Assembly: GCA_029962745.1 (NCBI GenBank)
Contig: CM057158.1
Location: forward strand, 2,763,558 to 2,827,557
Length of the DNA stretch: 64,000 bases
Direction: 5' to 3'
Source: Echinometra lucunter
Lineage: Eukaryota > Echinodermata > Echinoidea > Camarodonta > Echinometridae
Shown here piece after piece: positions 59,987-64,000 of this stretch. Within the stretch, counting starts at the first letter, position 1. Each line of letters opens with the position of its first letter. The notes beneath the pieces were generated by a model. The model saw only the letters and a program-made list of their open reading frames with translations. It was not told where the DNA came from and searched no databases. A program made the translations under genes and the position numbers.

Positions 59987-61500
59987 ATGACCATAGCGTT
60001 CGACCGAGATCGTCCGGTTCTTCTTCCTCCTGATCATCTCGTCAATGACCGTGACCGTTGTTTGTCAGTTCTACCTCCTCTACCAGAAGAACTATCGGGC
60101 CATCGATTTCGGCAGCAGACACTCAAAGGGGTGGGAAGTGATGGCAAGGTCCGGAAGGGAGCAACCGCTGGAGCAGTTGTACCAGCTCGAGAGAGATGGC
60201 ATTTCAGCTCTTTGTCTCGTCCAATTAACAAGCAACGAGAGGAGGTCGTTGATAAGGGGAGAGACGCCGTCGCCTGATTAGACATTCAGATCGTGAAGAA
60301 TATCATCAGCGTTGAGGAAAGAATGATACGTCGAAGGGACAACTGAATAATTCGTTAGTGTTCCCCCTAGGAGGCGGGGAGGAGATCGCGAAGGAGTTTT
60401 ACGGCCAAGTTTGCTCAGAAATTGGAAAGGGAGGAAAAAGTCCTTGGGGTTTCTCCTACGCAGTCGAAGATACATCGAATCAACACCTACGCAGAAGCCT
60501 ACAAGAAATACAACATCTCATCAAAGAAAGGGACGGTTATTGTGAAAAACAAGGGAGGAGAAAACTAAGGTTCTGGTGACAGTGCCGCATGTGTTACCGA
60601 CCGAGGCAACAAATCTTGGCCCGATGCTTGATTTGCATGGTTGACGAAGAAGAGACGGACGATCAGAGAAGTGTTGCGGGTACAAGCGGATGACTCGGCC
60701 GAAAAGACATCTCGCGAAAAGTTGAAGAAGGCTGAGGAGATAAAAACGGCCTGGTATTCTAAATTCAACCGCTTGGAAGTCGTACATAGATTTACACGAG
60801 TACAGGTATATCTTGAATCCGATGGATAAATTCTGACAGATGGGGACCTTCAAGCGTATTTCTCTCCTGATGATGGTTGCTTCGGGCCCGAAGAACTTCG
60901 AACGGCGCGATGCAATTAGAAGGACGTGGGGCATGGCAGCCCGGAGCATGCAATGCATTTGGAAACTGTTTCCTGTTGGCACCGTGGCCGACAGACAGGT
61001 CGCCGATGATCTCCGTCGCGAGCTCGGCAGCTACGGCGACATCGCTACAGGAAACGTCATCGATTCCTACTCAACCTCACCATCAAACCGTGATGGGTTT
61101 AAAGTGGGCAGTCGGTAGTGTCAGAATGCCAAGTTCGTCATGAAAAAACGGACGATGACATGGCCGTAAATACGATCAAAATGTTAGTCTACCTCCGCAC
61201 AGCCCGTCGAAGAACTTCGTCGCTGGGAAAGCCGCGTTCAACTTCGACATCATCCGGGACGTGTACAATAAATTCTACGTGCCATACTCCGTTACGAATG
61301 ATGATAATATCCTCCTTACTGCATCGGAATTGGTTATGTCCTATCGATGGACGTGGTGCACAAGGCGTACATTGCCGCTCTGCAGACGCCGCTGTTCCCC
61401 TGGAGATGTCTTCGTGGGACTGTGTCTCCGTCGGATAGGGGTCATCCCCGACAAACATCAAGGGTTTAGGGAGGAGGGTTCTTCGATAATAACAAAGGAG
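59987..61500 (+). pseudogene. Beta-1,3-galactosyltransferase-like (GT31) locus, broken by frameshifts
   Basis: GT31 enzymes are type II Golgi proteins that transfer galactose or GlcNAc from UDP-sugars. Pieces appear in order but in different frames: a hydrophobic signal anchor (IVRFFFLLIISSMTV, about 60009-60053); YILNPMDKF followed by a TGA where Cys is expected (near 60810-60832); SGPKNFERRDAIRRTWG (about 60880-60935); SYGDIATGNVIDSY; MGLKWAVGS; the DxD motif KTDDDMAVNTIKML (GACGATGAC at 61151-61159); KFYVPYSV; LSMDVVHKAYIAALQTPLFPW; and DVFVGLCLRRIGVIP. At least five frame changes are needed. The A-run before DxD has two extra bases. It is either a pseudogene or a poorly assembled gap edge; the family call is firm. 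Confidence 0.85.
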
Positions 61501-61520
61501 GAGTGCTGAAGACAGACCAT

Positions 61521-62020
61521 NNNNNNNNNNNNNNNNNNNNNNNNNNNNNNNNNNNNNNNNNNNNNNNNNNNNNNNNNNNNNNNNNNNNNNNNNNNNNNNN
61601 NNNNNNNNNNNNNNNNNNNNNNNNNNNNNNNNNNNNNNNNNNNNNNNNNNNNNNNNNNNNNNNNNNNNNNNNNNNNNNNNNNNNNNNNNNNNNNNNNNNN
61701 NNNNNNNNNNNNNNNNNNNNNNNNNNNNNNNNNNNNNNNNNNNNNNNNNNNNNNNNNNNNNNNNNNNNNNNNNNNNNNNNNNNNNNNNNNNNNNNNNNNN
61801 NNNNNNNNNNNNNNNNNNNNNNNNNNNNNNNNNNNNNNNNNNNNNNNNNNNNNNNNNNNNNNNNNNNNNNNNNNNNNNNNNNNNNNNNNNNNNNNNNNNN
61901 NNNNNNNNNNNNNNNNNNNNNNNNNNNNNNNNNNNNNNNNNNNNNNNNNNNNNNNNNNNNNNNNNNNNNNNNNNNNNNNNNNNNNNNNNNNNNNNNNNNN
62001 NNNNNNNNNNNNNNNNNNNN
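61521..62020. other. Assembly gap, 500 N
   Basis: Exactly 500 undetermined bases, a typical placeholder length. It directly follows the GT31 locus, whose end may lie in it. Apparent open frames through it are artefacts. Confidence 0.99.
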
Positions 62021-64000
62021 GATCCAGGGGTATACACAGTATAACTCAATATAGCTACCAGAAACAACATGAAGTTTGCTGAAGTTTATGCATCTGAATC
62101 TAGTGAATGTAATTCGGAGGTTGGTGGACAAAATATTCAAATACCGGGTCAAATAATAGTAAATCCACTGATTCCACTTATAATCAGAGTTTATAGGGCT
62201 CTGCTTAATTGTGGTCGAGGGCCCTCTACGCCGGCGAGTAGCATTTTCCAGCCGCACAAAACTGGAATGGCGGCATTAACGCCATATTATTCCGTTAAGG
62301 ATCAAGAAACGAAATATATTTGTAGAAAGCATAGGCAGAAATATATATCAGTGCTGGTAAGCATAGATGTATGTTTATTTATTTTCTAGTGATCAAGAGA
62401 AAATTATGTGAATTAAGATGATGAATGTGGTCCTTGGTATGATTTTTGTCTTTGGGTGTCGATTGGCGTGCTATGTTCAGTGCAGTTGACATAGAAAATC
62501 TACATGTCCGTATGTAACGTAAGCGCACAACTTGCCTTTGCATGTTGGCGGTCGTGAGTGCGCCTCAGGGGAGACATTCCACAACCTCAACCTCGCCACC
62601 AGGCCATTAATTTACGCACGTATGTCACCACGAACCTCGCCACCATGTAATTGTAATGAGCCGATCCAGTCTCTCTCATTCATTTATACACGGCGCTGTA
62701 CGTTTACTTGCTTACGTATGTACTGCACGTGTACGCCCGGGCTGTACGTAAACTAGCTGAGTTAGCTACTCCGATATTTCTTGAATTACTTCCAATATTT
62801 GATCCAAATGCGATTCATGATGAAATCAATTATCAGAATTCCGTAGAATATAGAATTATTCCAAGGATGAATAGTCTTGAAGAATGTTAGTTTGAATAGA
62901 TATTGAGATATGTGATGAATACGAAGTGAAGTTGTGAAGTTTGATGCAAGTACATGCAGTGCAGTGACTTTGTCATACGCGCACTCGCTATGACGTAGCA
63001 TTATTCTCGGATCTATGCGAAGCAAGAATTGCAAGTTTGAATTGCTTATTATAAAAGATTGTTTTGATGTATAAAATATGTCATTGCAATAGTCATTTAT
63101 GCAAATATCATGGGGTTTTTTTTCCAACCAACATTCAAGATAATAATGATAATGATGTTGAGACTAACACTAACACTGTTACTTTTAGGCCTAATCATTT
63201 ATTTGATTTAGTCTATAATAATGCACCCCTTTATCAATCACGAAACTCATAACCCACCCATTAACAAAATGCATTTCAGGTAGAGCCTATTTGATGCATG
63301 AAAATAAATATCTCTATTTTCAGTTTTGCATCCCCTCGACACTTCCGAGTGGATCCCACGGGCAAATCTGAAGACTTCGGCAAGTTTCGGGGGTTGTGGA
63401 ATGTCTCCCCTGTGCAAAATTCGGCGGTCGTGTGAGTGCAGTGTCCTGGAAAGCTGAAGCTGGGTGCCGATTCACGAAAAACATAATTTCGTCACCTTGT
63501 AGGACACCCGGTACCCACAAGGACAACACATGTGTCAGCGGGATAGATCAGACTTACCCATGCTTACCCCCTGAACTTTAGGCTGGTTTTTACTGGCACA
63601 TGACAGATTTACAAGAAAGGATGTGAAATGTCAGTAGACTCTAGACCTCTACAGAGCTACCAAGTCTCACGCATTGTGCGTGAGACTCACGCATTCAGGG
63701 TCCGTCTCACGATCTCACGCATGGCACCCATTTTTCTCACGCATCGGGACCCGACAGAAAAAAAAAAACAAAGTAGCATTATTCGCTAGATTATACGCAC
63801 TGGCCGACCGCCTTCGCACGCCGTCTACCCTATAATAAGGAGCATAGCTCAAAAGATTAAGTGATAGTTGCAATTGAAGGTATTTTTACCTTTTGTCTTT
63901 CAAAATAAGTAAAAAATAGTCACTTAAGTATGCACCAGATCGCACCATTAAGAGCTAAAAATTGAAAAAGCTCCCTACCGTGGGAGGGGGGGTCCCCCCT
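62021..64000. other. Right flank after the gap, no recognised gene
   Basis: A 106-codon frame at 62069-62389 has no recognisable domain, and its composition does not argue for coding. A 21-bp block at 62566 recurs inverted at 63393. The CTCACGCAT repeat follows at 63660. Confidence 0.55.
63660..63765. repeat. CTCACGCAT short-palindrome repeat
   Basis: CTCACGCATTGTGCGTGAGA, then four further CTCACGCAT copies within 100 bp. Unit and complement alternate. No gene nearby. Confidence 0.7.

Noticed and set aside
61189..62257. Long frames of 183-293 codons across the gap
   Set aside because: They are open only because N codons are not stops.
62069..62389. 106-codon plus-strand frame as a gene
   Set aside because: No recognisable domain, directly after a gap, and no splice or promoter evidence.

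Overview
This is a eukaryotic (metazoan) genomic window: AT-rich, intron-split genes with GT-AG junctions, dense short inverted-repeat transposons, tRNA-derived SINE pieces, a LINE fragment, long microsatellites and many poly(C)/poly(G) tracts. The repeat style (foldback elements with long terminal inverted repeats, GCGCTATATAAAT-type repeat ends) suggests a marine invertebrate deuterostome, most likely an echinoderm such as a sea urchin. That assignment is inference; no marker fixes the species.

The main content is a cluster of three glutathione synthetase (GSS) family genes. Copy 1 (+ strand, 480-2553) enters from the left edge, and only its last three coding exons are inside the window. 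Copy 2 (- strand, 24195 down to 12182) and copy 3 (- strand, 41461 down to 28433) are complete: each has ten coding exons with matching exon phases and lengths, giving predicted proteins of 484 and 498 residues (human GSS is 474). Copies 2 and 3 are head-to-tail; copy 1 converges on copy 2. Copy 1 keeps the canonical GGVAAG substrate loop. Copies 2 and 3 replace it with GGLMTG and GGLMVG, and replace the family's SxS gamma-glutamylcysteine-contact motif with AxG (EINTIAAG), while keeping the ATP-grasp machinery (KPQREGGG, AGTKK), the ExNxxxDQ motif and FRxGY. This is the best candidate for a previously undescribed activity: a duplicated, intact GSS-like ligase with a remodelled acceptor pocket, analogous in position to the change that separates legume homoglutathione synthetase from GSS.

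The introns and flanks are a mobile-element landscape. It includes a MITE family with 9-bp target duplications (9184-10172 and 20890-21450, plus a third copy inside a minisatellite), a TTAA-flanked piggyBac-like MITE (18101-18508), a nested MITE pair (6702-7058), a MITE that abuts the exon 5 acceptor of copy 2, a perfect 101-bp-arm palindrome (4451-4656), a roughly 4-kb element with about 1-kb inverted termini just upstream of copy 3 (41780-45765), and a tandem array of decayed exon-3 fragments inside copy 3 (36512-37388).

From 46 to 59 kb no gene is visible, only repeats, including an unexplained dispersed CAGAGACGTTC motif (47.0-50.6 kb) and degenerate GAGAGACCACT-type repeats (56.1-58.1 kb). 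At 60.0-61.5 kb there is a frameshifted beta-1,3-galactosyltransferase (GT31) locus running into a 500-N assembly gap (61521-62020). The rest, to 64000, has no recognisable gene.
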